A DNA stretch of 64,000 nucleotides from Dactylonectria macrodidyma (taxonomy: Eukaryota; Ascomycota; Sordariomycetes; Hypocreales; Nectriaceae): positions 3,844,001 to 3,908,000 of the forward strand of contig JAGMUV010000001.1 in NCBI GenBank assembly GCA_020744425.1, written 5' to 3'. The notes under the pieces are model-generated. The model did no database searches. It had not been told where the DNA came from and saw nothing but the letters and a program-made list of their open reading frames with translations. Both the position numbers and the translations under genes were made by a program. Below, one piece after another: positions 43,401-52,000 of the stretch (positions are counted from its first letter, which is position 1; each line of letters begins with the position of its first letter).

Positions 43401-44564
43401 GTTCAACTGTCGGAAATCCACAACTAGTCGGAGTTTGCCGTTCTTCTTGGGAACGAACATGACAGGGTAACCTGCGGAGGATTTTGATATCCTGATGTAT
43501 CCTTTTCGTAGCATTTCTTCGAGGTATTCCTTTAGCGCTTGAAGCTGAACTTCGTTGAGGTTGTAAAGTTTGAAGAACTTGGGTGAAGTTCCGTCTTTCA
43601 ACACAATGTCGTGGTCCCATTCACTGTGTTCGGGTAGACCTGTTTCCAGTTCTTCGGCAAACAGTTTCTCATAGATGCGGTAAGCAGGTGGTATGTTTTT
43701 CAGCCTGTCGTCTGCTTCCGATTGTTTCTTCATTTCTGCAAGGTCTTTGTCGAGTTTTGTCAGTTGACTTCGTACAAAGGCGATGGTGCGGCGTGTCTTG
43801 CTTCGTCGGGCTTTGCGGTGTTTGTATTTCGTGCCTCGGGGTGGGAAAGTTTCTGTCGTTTCTTTCGCCGATACTTCGCTGGTGCCGTGGTCAGTCGAAG
43901 TTTGAGATCTCGTGTCGTCGTCTGAATCTGATTCCCAAGAGGAGTGATCATCGACGTCGTCGAAGTTCACTTGGCCAGTCCTCCAGTTTATCATTGGGTT
44001 AACTCGTTTCAACCATGGGTACCCTAGAACCAAAGCGTGGTGCGCAACAGGTATAACATCGAACGAGATTCCTTCGTTTCGTCCTTCAACGAAAACCTTG
44101 AGATGATCAAGCTCTTTGGTTATTCTTCCGCTGTCGTAAGCGAACGGGGATCCTTCGAGGTTTTGTACTCTGTACGGATTTGCTTTGTCCTTCCATGGAA
44201 GTTTCAATGTATTCACCACTGCGGGGTGGATGTAATTGAATTCTGCGCCGCTGTCTACCAAGGCGGGCAGCCAGTTTCCCTTGATTCGTACCTGTATTTC
44301 TAGGTACCGTTTTGTCGTTTGTGCGCTTTTGGTCGCACATAGAGCTCTTGTTTCGAGGGGTTCCGCTTCCCCTAGCTCTGTGCCTATCTGTTGCTCTGTT
44401 ACAGATGGCGTCGGGAGTTTTTTGTATTCTCCGTTGTTCCGTCTCGTGAGGGTCGAAATGTCGGTCTGCGATTGTGCTCGTGCCACGCATTGACCTTGTC
44501 GTATACATGTATCTGGCATTCGGGTCGTTGGCAATCGGTGAATTTGGCATCGAGGTGTTGACAC
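40374..44564 (-). CDS. pol: Pol polyprotein: protease, RT, RNase H, integrase, chromodomain
   Basis: Open frame of 1396 codons entered by -1 frameshift from gag. Domains in order with approximate residues: aspartic protease LVDSGAEFNYI (Asp 104); reverse transcriptase about 330-500 with VDFRQLN, ALDLKGAYNLVRI and catalytic YLDD near 481; RNase H about 620-740 with ETDASNFALGA, DKEFLAI and YTDHKN; integrase zinc domain HLLHGHQ...CLPCDK about 970-1010; integrase core with MDFITKLP (1039), SDRGPPF (1102) and GQTERTNQ (1141); C-terminal chromodomain about 1325-1376 (EEYHVEEIRDM, LIKWKDYPESETSWQP). The chromodomain places the element among chromoviruses and may target integration to marked chromatin. 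No stop or indel. The first ~55 codons overlap gag and are probably not translated as pol. Confidence 0.95.
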   Translation of the reverse strand: MSTPRCQIHRLPTTRMPDTCIRQGQCVARAQSQTDISTLTRRNNGEYKKLPTPSVTEQQIGTELGEAEPLETRALCATKSAQTTKRYLEIQVRIKGNWLPALVDSGAEFNYIHPAVVNTLKLPWKDKANPYRVQNLEGSPFAYDSGRITKELDHLKVFVEGRNEGISFDVIPVAHHALVLGYPWLKRVNPMINWRTGQVNFDDVDDHSSWESDSDDDTRSQTSTDHGTSEVSAKETTETFPPRGTKYKHRKARRSKTRRTIAFVRSQLTKLDKDLAEMKKQSEADDRLKNIPPAYRIYEKLFAEELETGLPEHSEWDHDIVLKDGTSPKFFKLYNLNEVQLQALKEYLEEMLRKGYIRISKSSAGYPVMFVPKKNGKLRLVVDFRQLNAITNKDRTPLPLITELRDRLHGKKWFTALDLKGAYNLVRIKPGDEWKTAFRTKFGLFEYLVMPFGLTNAPATFQRMITNVLREHLDIFVVCYLDDILIFSDTEEEHTEHVHKVLQKLQDAKLLVEPEKSKFHAQEVDFLGHTIRPNEIRMDKKKIEAVKDWPRPDKSVKEVQSFLGFANYYRRFIRGFSKIAKPLTELTKKEVEFRWNPKAQKAFNDLKQAILSEPVLATFDPKRPIELETDASNFALGAQIGQRDDEGNLHPIAFYSCTLKGAELNYPIYDKEFLAIVNSFKEFRHYLLGSEHQVTVYTDHKNISHFATTQELSGRQLRYAEYLSEFDYVIIHKKGSENGRADAISRRPDFEIDIPKVNEQVLTYTPEGHLKQKYIAAVSESRLPEDLLERLQTPEQSFEQWIHDIQPAPRELLWQEGKAVLTGSQGSQAIAYFHQGNHHGNPWTLAKKLSQYFHGDLTSACISHMGQCNRCPHDLIDQHAKECWEIGDHRNCEPNKVRKKLKWVDELDKTVQVAATVSQETLHERIREYNQTYEMDRVTGAPCPIPESQLEPRRLRVPPELQKPLVRDMHVHLLHGHQGINKTLKRVKTTYTFPRMKKIVTEVIKECLPCDKTKARRHKPYGELQPLPVAERPWDSITMDFITKLPLSEDPANGTFYDSILVIVDRLTKFSYFIPYHESTDAEQFAYLFLRNIVSVHGLPTEILSDRGPPFASKFWQALMAQMGLNHRLTTAFRPQVDGQTERTNQILEQYLRCYINYEQNDWVEKLPTAQLSYNTSVHESTKLTPSYANFGFTPDAYHTPRDGIINPKAILTSDKLKNLHEEMKTELEFVRNQMKKYYDQKRLEGPSFSEGDMVLLATKNLTTDRPSKKLDYKFIGPYKVLEKISKNNYRLDLPPKVKVHPVFHVSLLEPTKGTIMVNNGYNHEPEVESPEEYHVEEIRDMKRIDGKTMYLIKWKDYPESETSWQPPENLIHAQRLLKTFHAQRRKMKKQHQNQT

Positions 44565-46915
44565 TTCGTAGGGTAATCCTCATCGTACTCCATGAGTTGT
44601 GCGATCCCTAGGTTTTCGTACCATTTCCTTACTCGGTAGTCTTCCATATCTTCTACCTCGTAGGGTTTCATCACTGGTTGACCATTTACTCGTACCGGGA
44701 AACAGTCTTGCTTGAGCTTCTCCGCGAGGTGCGTGGTGCATTGTTGGTAGATGCACGAAGCCCATGAGATTTCCTTGTGTTTCCGGTGTTCCCAGTGTAC
44801 TCGAGGGTCGTCTCCCCTGAGTCGTCGTTCGGTTGGGTTTCGTGGATTTCGTCCGTCGTTCCGATGTAGAGCTCGGATGTATATGTCCGCTTCTTCCGTA
44901 GGGTCCTGTGTTTCCCTGGCGAACTGTTCGATTTGGACGTCTTCCATCACGCGTACTAGCGCGTCTTGTTCTTCCGGAGTGATGCTTCGAAGGTCATCAT
45001 CGGATTCCGGGTATTCGTCTGCTGGTGCGAGGATGTCTTCGTCCTCGATGTTGTACCCGGCTTCCCTTGCCTGGTGTACGTCTCGTCCTGCGCTAACTTG
45101 TCGTGGAAAGTAGCTGCGTGTTGCACCGCTGTCCATCATGGCAGGTCGCATTTGTGGCCTGTTCGTGTCGGTCCATTCGTGATCGGGTTGTCGGTCTGGG
45201 ATCTCGAAGTCGTCGAAATCTTCCATTTGCGTTGGATTCTCCCTGAGTTGTCGGACCATAGCGATGGTATGACTTTCGTTGTTAGGCCGGGGCGCGATAG
45301 GTGGGTATCCTGTGGCTTGTGTGCCTGGGATGGCTGTCCATTGCTTGGCAGGTTTCTTCCCATTCTTTTGATCCCTTTTCTCCTTATGCTCGTCCTTATG
45401 CCTGTGGTAGCTGTCTCGCTTTATTCGCAGGCGGTGCTCTCGTCTGTCAGGATTCTTTTCCTCCTGTTCTCGTATTTGCTTCCATCCGGTCAGGTTTGAG
45501 TTTGTGCCTGGCCTGATCGCTCCTGGTTCCAGAAGTTCCTTTGTTCTGGGGTTGTCGGTGTATTTCAGGTCTTCCATCCAGTCCCACGGTGGGGCTGCGC
45601 CGTTGAAGGTTCCGTCGAAGCCGCTTCGGGTCATGTTGATGGATCGGACTGGGAGTTCGTCGTCCTTTTGCATCTTGACTGAATTGATGTTGCGGGTAGG
45701 CGTGGTGATGGGCTTGAATGGTTTCTTTTCCCTCCTTGGTTTTTTGCAGTCGCGTGAAAGGTGTCCTGGTTCGTCGCAGTTGTAGCATTTGAACGTCTTC
45801 TTTCCCTGCTGGTGACGTTGCTGCACCGCTCCGAGTTCCATTGGTCCTGCTGCAGTACCGTAAGAAGTGTTGGGGGTTCGTTGTTTCCCCTGGTTGGCAT
45901 AGTTCTTCTTTCTCCAGCCGCTACTGCTGGCGTTGCCGTTTCGTTTTTCCATTCGTCGTTCGAAGAGTCGATTATCGATGGTGACGCACAGTTTGGCGTA
46001 AGCGTTGAAGGTGGTGGGTAGTGTCAGGATCTTGGACACTTCGTCTTTGACCTCATCCTTCATTCCTCTGTAGAACTCATCGATTGTTGTTTCTTCGTCC
46101 CAACTGAGCTTGGCCAAGTGGTATCGAAATTCCGTGAGATATTCCGACATTGCTCGCTTTTGATCCAGTTTCCGGATCGCTTTGAGAGCGTCGTGTTTCT
46201 CGTCCCATTCGCCGTAAGTGTCGATGAGTTTTTCTTCGTACAGTCTGAAGTTCCCAAAGAGCTCCTTGGTTTCGACACGGCGACTATCGTAGGGGTTCTC
46301 GACGAAGTCTCTCAAGATTGGTTCGAGTCCGCGTAGGGCCTTTCCTTCGAGCAGGCTCATTGCATGTCTGACCTTCAGTTCTTCGTTCGCGAACATGGTA
46401 GGGTAGTACATGAAGTATGATTTGAGCTGCGTGAGGTGCTCGCGAAGGTCCTTGGGGGTACCGTCGAACTTAGTTGGCATTGGCGGTTTGAGGGTTTCTC
46501 CAGCGTCACGAGGTCGTGCCTGCTGGGCTGGTGCGTTAAACCCGGTGAATTGTTCCGCCTGGCGCTGCTGTTCGTTCCTAGCAGCGGTTTGAGCTGTAGA
46601 CAACTCCACGATTCGTGCTTCAAGAGCAGCGATGGTGTTTGCGACGTTCGGGTCTCGAACAGGGTTCTCCTGTTGAGTTCGAAGAGCCGCGAACTGCGCT
46701 TCGTAGTGCTCGTGCGCTTCGTGGTTCAGCTTAGACATGTTGATCATTTCGTTGCTGAGGCGTTGGTTCTCAGCACGAAGTGCGATGATCTCTTCATCCT
46801 CGTCTCCGGACGAGTCCATGTCTCGGTCTCCGTCTGGGTCCTGGGCCCTACGCTGAGTAGCGGGTCCCTTGCCCTTGGAGGAGCCAGAGCTGGTAGTGGG
46901 AGTTGCGGGTGCCAT
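44399..46915 (-). CDS. gag: Gag polyprotein, unusually long (838 aa)
   Basis: The first ATG in the frame, at 46915, gives MAPATPTTSSGSSKGKG; a longer frame to 46963 has no ATG. An acidic region and coiled coil (residues about 40-110) precede a capsid-like retrotransposon gag domain (PTKFDGTPKDLREHLTQLK ... LDTYGEW-type helices, YLTEFRYHLAKLSWDE). A CCHC zinc knuckle CYNCDEPGHLSRDC lies at about 376-390. Beyond it, about 450 residues continue with RPAMMDSGATRSYFPRQ (Asp 595) and a Cys-rich segment (WASCIYQQCTTHLAEKL, CQHLDAKFTDCQRPEC). Typical fungal gags are shorter. The stop follows 18 nt after the slippery site. Frame relation to pol is -1 with a 166-nt overlap. Confidence 0.9.
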   Translation of the reverse strand: MAPATPTTSSGSSKGKGPATQRRAQDPDGDRDMDSSGDEDEEIIALRAENQRLSNEMINMSKLNHEAHEHYEAQFAALRTQQENPVRDPNVANTIAALEARIVELSTAQTAARNEQQRQAEQFTGFNAPAQQARPRDAGETLKPPMPTKFDGTPKDLREHLTQLKSYFMYYPTMFANEELKVRHAMSLLEGKALRGLEPILRDFVENPYDSRRVETKELFGNFRLYEEKLIDTYGEWDEKHDALKAIRKLDQKRAMSEYLTEFRYHLAKLSWDEETTIDEFYRGMKDEVKDEVSKILTLPTTFNAYAKLCVTIDNRLFERRMEKRNGNASSSGWRKKNYANQGKQRTPNTSYGTAAGPMELGAVQQRHQQGKKTFKCYNCDEPGHLSRDCKKPRREKKPFKPITTPTRNINSVKMQKDDELPVRSINMTRSGFDGTFNGAAPPWDWMEDLKYTDNPRTKELLEPGAIRPGTNSNLTGWKQIREQEEKNPDRREHRLRIKRDSYHRHKDEHKEKRDQKNGKKPAKQWTAIPGTQATGYPPIAPRPNNESHTIAMVRQLRENPTQMEDFDDFEIPDRQPDHEWTDTNRPQMRPAMMDSGATRSYFPRQVSAGRDVHQAREAGYNIEDEDILAPADEYPESDDDLRSITPEEQDALVRVMEDVQIEQFARETQDPTEEADIYIRALHRNDGRNPRNPTERRLRGDDPRVHWEHRKHKEISWASCIYQQCTTHLAEKLKQDCFPVRVNGQPVMKPYEVEDMEDYRVRKWYENLGIAQLMEYDEDYPTKCQHLDAKFTDCQRPECQIHVYDKVNAWHEHNRRPTFRPSRDGTTENTKNSRRHL
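44417..44423 (-). promoter_or_regulatory. Programmed -1 frameshift site A AAA AAC between gag and pol
   Basis: In the gag frame the codons are ACA AAA AAC, giving the canonical X XXY YYZ heptamer A AAA AAC six codons before the gag stop. A -1 slip leads directly into LPTPSVTEQQ of pol. Ten bases downstream, ATCTGT and ACAGAT can pair over a 9-nt loop, and a further AGGGG/CCCCT pair lies behind. The heptamer is kept at 61023-61029 in the decayed sibling. Confidence 0.85.
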
Positions 46916-46975
46916 AACAGCTTGTCGGTTATTGCTCAGCGTATAAGGTAACCGTCTGAACAAGAGCTATCAACG

Positions 46976-47411
46976 TGTAACGGTCGTGTTCCCAGGCTAA
47001 CCTGTACGTGGTATAGGGTAGCTCGGAAAGGGTTCCTAAGGGATAGACCAGGGTCTATGTTAGCAGAACGGTTAGGTCACACTTACTGAGCGGTAGTCGT
47101 AGTGTTACGTTAGGTAATAGTCAATGTACGATGATGCGTAGCAGTCAGAGTAGATTGAGGTAACCAAGTTGTATTGATAGCTGAGGAGCTGGTGTCCTAG
47201 TGACAGCCAGTTCCTCGGGTTTATATACTATGTAGTATGAGGTTCGATCACCTTAGTTACAGGGGTGATCGCAGTGATCACAGAAGTGATCACGGTGATC
47301 ACGGGAGTGATCGCGGTGATCGCTCCACAGTTCGCTGTGATCGCTCGTAATTGGTGAGAAATTTGTGGGGGCCACGTGACGTCAGGCGTCTACGTTGCAC
47401 GGGTCGTGACA
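46976..47411 (-). repeat. 5' LTR of the Gypsy element
   Basis: 436 bp, identical by eye to 39299-39734; followed outside by the second AGAGC target copy. Confidence 0.95.
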
Positions 47412-47439
47412 AGAGCGGCAGATATAGGGCAGGGTTCAG

Positions 47440-47670
47440 GTTACGTAAGGGCGCCAGTAAAGGGAGGTGGGCAGTCAGTTTCTGTGGCGCAGCGATTGTA
47501 GTGAAGCGGTTGTGGTGCAGGCGGTTCGCACGGATCATTTGGTGGCCCGAGCTTAATTTTTGGACCGCCAGGAGGGCACGGAAGGAAGAACCTTTCGGAA
47601 CAAGTTCCTCAAGGCAGACTCGAACAGGAGACCGGTCCCTACAGGCCCGCTAACAGACCTTTCAGAACGA
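47440..47670. repeat. Dispersed repeat, longest copy
   Basis: Combines the blocks found separately at 30065-30230 (GAAAGAACCTTTCG-like, TTCCTCAAGG) and 33225-33270 (aggagaccggtccctac). This suggests it is the fullest remaining copy of that family. No coding potential. Confidence 0.5.
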
Positions 47671-47831
47671 GTCTTTTAGATCATAAGATAGATAAAGCTC
47701 TATAATGGCTTTTAAGTAATAATAGAGATGAAACGGGCATTATGTTTAGAATAGAGAATAGTATAGATCGTCTAATTACTTAAGCGTTTAGAGGATTAAC
47801 CTAAGTATTTAAGATATAGTATATAGACCTT

Positions 47832-48275
47832 ATAACGTATATGATAAGCATGCGACGCATCCAAGTATGCGACGCACTTATACTGTATACTTAAAAGAGT
47901 AAACTTTAAATTTTCTAAAATGGGCTGCATAGCCTTAGGAATTTTAGAAAATTAATTTTAAGTAATTAACTAAAAAAGTCATAATTTAGTATTTTTATTA
48001 GATGTTTGACTAATTTATTTAGCTTTTTAAAATTATAAATAAGAAAAAAAACAGTGCGAATAAGATTTTTTAGAATAAGTTTATAAATAAAATCTTTTAA
48101 AAATCTAAAAAAATCTTTACTTATTTTTATATACCTATTAAACTTAGCAATAAAATATAAGCTATTTTAAGCCTAGTTTAAATTTTTAAAGAATTTTTAA
48201 AAAAGTACTGTTTTAGGTATAAATTGGAAATGCGTTGCATACTTGGATGCGTCGCATGCTTATCAAGTACGTTAT
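47832..48275. mobile_element. AT-rich foldback/MITE-like element with ~45-bp inverted ends
   Basis: Bases 47843-47876 and 48231-48264 are inverted copies over 34 bp with one mismatch, and weaker pairing extends to 47832 and 48275. The TIR contains the octamer GCGACGCA twice, separated by TCCAAGTAT. The ~350-bp interior is extremely AT-rich with no frame. Target duplication is not clear. Confidence 0.65.
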
Positions 48276-48751
48276 CTATCTTTATAATTATAGATTAATT
48301 ATTATATTTATTTTAAATTTAGTAATCTTTATTTAATATTAAAGATTCTTTAAAAAACTTATTTTTTAATTATATACTTCTTTATAATATTTATTAATTA
48401 TTTAAAATAGGAGAATATAAATACTAATCTTAAGCTAAAAGCTTAATAATAATAAGCACTGTGTTAGGCAGGGGGACAAACAACCACCCGAAGTGACGGC
48501 GAGCTGGGCTTGAAAGGAAGGCGAAGGATAGTAAGATAAGGCTTAGGAAATAAATAGCTAAAAATGCAGATAAAATCATCAGCTAAGCAGCTAGCTAGAA
48601 AAGGAAGAAGGATATCAGTTGATCAAGTAAAATAAAATAGAAAAATCAAGGCTAGGAAAATCAGGAAAAATCAAGTAAAAGAAGGAAGAAGCATTGTCTT
48701 TTTATCTAAGTCTGGGAAATCTGCTGCCTCTTATAGCTAGCTATAGGTAAC
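48276..48751. other. AT-rich spacer
   Basis: AT-rich, no open frame or recognised repeat. A short GC-richer island lies at 48463-48530. Confidence 0.4.
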
Positions 48752-48880
48752 GTGACTGTCCGGGTCCCAGGCCCCGGGGCCCTCAGCCCCGACACATCCC
48801 TCCCCACGCGGTCGGCGCTTGCCCCCCGGCAAGCCCGCGAGACCGCGCCGGCCCGGGCCCGAAGACCTAGGCCGGGCTAA
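48752..48880. other. GC-rich island in AT-rich DNA
   Basis: About 130 bases rich in C and G, including the palindrome GGCCCCGGGGCC near 48771 and cggcccgggcccg near 48849. It precedes an A-rich stretch and then the satellite. No coding or RNA gene was identified in it. Confidence 0.5.
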
Positions 48881-49009
48881 TAGGAAAGCCCCAAATAACC
48901 CAAAGAGGAAGGAAAACACATACAACCCCAAAGAAGAAAACACACACAACCCAACCACTAAACTAACTAGCTCCTTAAAAAAAAAAATCTGCAGCCTGAG
49001 CAGTTAACG

Positions 49010-52000
49010 AATAGTCTGCAAGGGTCAGAGAGTCAGAGACCGGTTGATCAACCGGATCCTTCCTGGCTGCTAGGTCTTAGAGACCTAGGGCTAGGAAGAC
49101 CGGCAGGGAGATTGGATTCCTCCCCAGCTCGAAGGTCCTGAAGACCTAGAGCTAGGAGAGACTGGGCGAAGGCTCCGCCAAGAGCTTGACGAATGGTCGG
49201 CGAAGGTGAGAGAGCCAGAGACCAGTTGATTGACCGGTCTTTCCTAGCTACTAGGTCCTTAGAATTAAGGGCTAGGATGACCGGCAGGGAGGTTAGGTTC
49301 CTCCCCAGCTCGAAGGTCTTGAAGACCTAGAGCTAGGAGAGACTGGGTAGGGACCTCGCCGAGGATTTAACGAATGGTTAGTAAAGGTCAGGCGGTCAGA
49401 GACCAGTTAATTAGCTAGATTTTTCCTAGCTTACTAGGTCTCAATAACCTAGGGCTATGGAGAGGGGCTAGCAGAAATTGGATTCCTCTCTAGCTGTGAG
49501 GTCTTAAGGGACTGACAGCTAGGGGACTAAGCAGAGACCTCGCCAAGGGTTTGACAAGCGGTCGGCGAAGGTCAGAGGATCTAAGACTAATTGATCAGCC
49601 GGATCCTTCCTAGCTGCTAGGTCTCAATAGCCTACGGCTAGGAGGACCAGCAGAGACTAGATTTCTCCCTAGCTGTGGGGTCTCGAGAGACAGACAGCTA
49701 GAAAGACGAAGTAAAGACCTCGCCAAGAGGTTAATAAGTAGTCAGCAAGGGTCAACCAGCTAGCAACCAGTTAATCAATCAGATCCTTCCTAGCTTGCTA
49801 GGTCTTAAGGACCTAAGGCTAGGGGGATCGGCCGGGAGACTGGATTCCTCCCCAGCTCAGAGGCCTTAGGGACCTAGGGCTAGAGAGACTAGGTCGAGAC
49901 CTCGCCAAGGGTTTGACGAGTGGTCAGCGAGGGTCAGGTAGTTAGGAACCAATTGATCAGCCGGATCCTTCCTAGCTTACTAGGTCTTAATGACCTAAGG
50001 CTAGGAGGACTGGCAGAGACTAGATTTCTCCCTAGATGTAGGGTCTTGAGAGACGGATAGCTAGAGAGACGAAGGGCAGAGAGAGACCTCGCTAAGAGGT
50101 TGATGAGTGGTTGGCGAAGGTCAACCAGCTAGAGACCAGTTGATTAACTGGATCCTCCCTAGCTTACTAGGTCTTAAGGACCTAGGGCTAGAAAGAGGAG
50201 TTTAGTAGAGATTGGATTCCTCCCCTAGCTTGAAGGTCTTAGGAGGCTAATAGCTAGAGAGTCTGGGTAAAGACCTTGCTAAGGGGTTGACGAATAGTTA
50301 GCGAGTTATAGAGTCAGAGGCTAGTTAATTAACCGGATCCTCTCTAGCTGCTAGGTCTTAGAGACCTATAGCTAGGGAGAGACTAGCAGAGACCTCGCCA
50401 AGGGTTTGATAAGTGGTCGGCGAAGGTTAGAGAGCCAGAGACTAGTTAATTAACTAGATCCTTCTTAGCTGCTAGGTCTCAGAGGCCTAGGGCTAGGAAG
50501 TCCGGGCAGAGAGAATGGGTTCCTCCCCAGCTCGAAGGTCTTAAGGACCTAGGGCTAGGGAGACTAAGCCGAGACCTTGCCGAGAGGTTAACGAATAGTT
50601 AGCAAAGGTCAGAGAGTTAGGGATCAGTTGATTAACCGGGTCCTCTCTAGCTGCTAGGTCTTAGAGACCTAGGGCTAGGAAGACCGGCAGGGAGATTGGG
50701 CTTCCTCCCCAGCTTGAAGGTCTTAAAGACCCAGAGCTAGGAGAGACTGGGTAGAGACCTTGCTAAGAGTTTAACAAGTAGTCAGCGAAGGTCAGAGAGT
50801 TAGAGACCATTTAATTAACCGGATCCTCCCTAGCTCAGAGGTCTTAGAGACCTCAGGCTAGGGCGAGGGATCTAGTAGAGATCGGATTCCTCCCTAGCTA
50901 TAAGGTCCAGAGAGACTGATAGCTAGGGAGACTAAGCCGAAACCTCGCTAAGAGGTTAACGAATAGTTGGCGAAGGTCAGAGAGTTAGGGATTAGTTAAT
51001 TAACCGGGTCCTTCCTAGCTGCTAGGTCTCAGAGACCTAAGGCTAGGAAGACCGGCAGAGGTTGGGTCCCTCCCTAGCTAGGAGGTCTTGAGAGACTGTA
51101 AGCTAGGGAGTTCGATAGAGACCTCGCTAAGGGTTTTGATAAGTAGTTAGTAAAGGTCAGATCGCTAAAGACCAGTTAATTAACTAGATCCTTCCTAGCT
51201 GCTAGGTCCTAGGGGCCTAAGGCTAGGAAGTCTAAGCATAGAGATTAGGTTTCTCCCTAGCTATAAGGTCTCGAGAGACTGATAGCTAGAGAGATGAAGT
51301 AGAGACCTTGCTAAGAGGTTAGTGAATAGTTAGTGAAGGTTAGAGAGTTAGAGACCATTTGATTAACCGGATCCTCCTTAGCTCAGAGGTCTTAGAGACT
51401 TCGGGCTAGGGCGAGGGATCTAGTAGAGATTGGATTCCTCTCTAGCTCGAAGGTCTCAGGAACCTAGGGCTAGGAAGGCCAGCAGGGAGATTGGGTTCCT
51501 CCCTAGCTTGTGAGGTCTTGAGGGACTGTAGGCTAGGGAGTCCGAGCCAGCAGAGACCTCGCCGAGGGTTTGACGAGTGGTCGGCGAAGGTCAGATCGCT
51601 AGAGACCAGTTGATTAACCGGATCCTCCCCAGCTGCTAGGTCTTAGAGACCTGAGGCTAGGAAGACCGGCAGGGAGATTGGGTTCCTCCCCAGCTGTGAG
51701 GTCTAGAGAGACTGACAGCTAGGGAGTCCGGGCAGAGACCTTGCCGAGAGGTTGACGGGTAGTCAGCAAAGGTCAGTCAGTTAGAGACCAATTAATTAGC
51801 AGGATCTTTCCTAGCTTACTAGGTCTTAATGACCGAAGGCTAGGAAGACCGGCCAGGAAACTAGATTCCTCCCCAGCTCGAAGGTCTTAAAGACCTAGGG
51901 CTAGAAAGAGGAGTCCAGCAGAGAGATCGGGTTCCTCCCCCAGCCGTGAGGTCCAGAGACTAGCAACTAAGGAGACTAAGCCGAGACCTCGCCGAAGGTT

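Larger units (their letters stand above)
39299..47411 (-). mobile_element. Complete Ty3/Gypsy LTR retrotransposon (chromovirus), 8113 bp
   Basis: Two 436-bp LTRs read as identical along their whole length and end in TG...CA. The element is flanked by a perfect 5-bp target duplication, AGAGC (39294-39298 and 47412-47416). Transcription is on the minus strand: 5' LTR at 47411-46976, gag from 46915, pol to 40374, polypurine tract, 3' LTR at 39734-39299. An additional spliced gene lies on the plus strand near the 3' end. All frames are open, with no sign of RIP, so the copy is recent and possibly active. No primer-binding site complementary to a known tRNA was identified. A decayed relative occupies 53044-64000. 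Confidence 0.95.

Noticed and set aside
42865..46951. Many plus-strand open frames of 60-180 codons within the Gypsy element
   Set aside because: They are shadows of gag and pol codons, lack Met-start conservation and are not kept in the sibling, unlike the antisense gene at 39849-40453.
46917..46975. tRNA primer-binding site of the Gypsy element
   Set aside because: The bases after the 5' LTR do not match a tRNA 3' end that I can name with confidence, so none is annotated.
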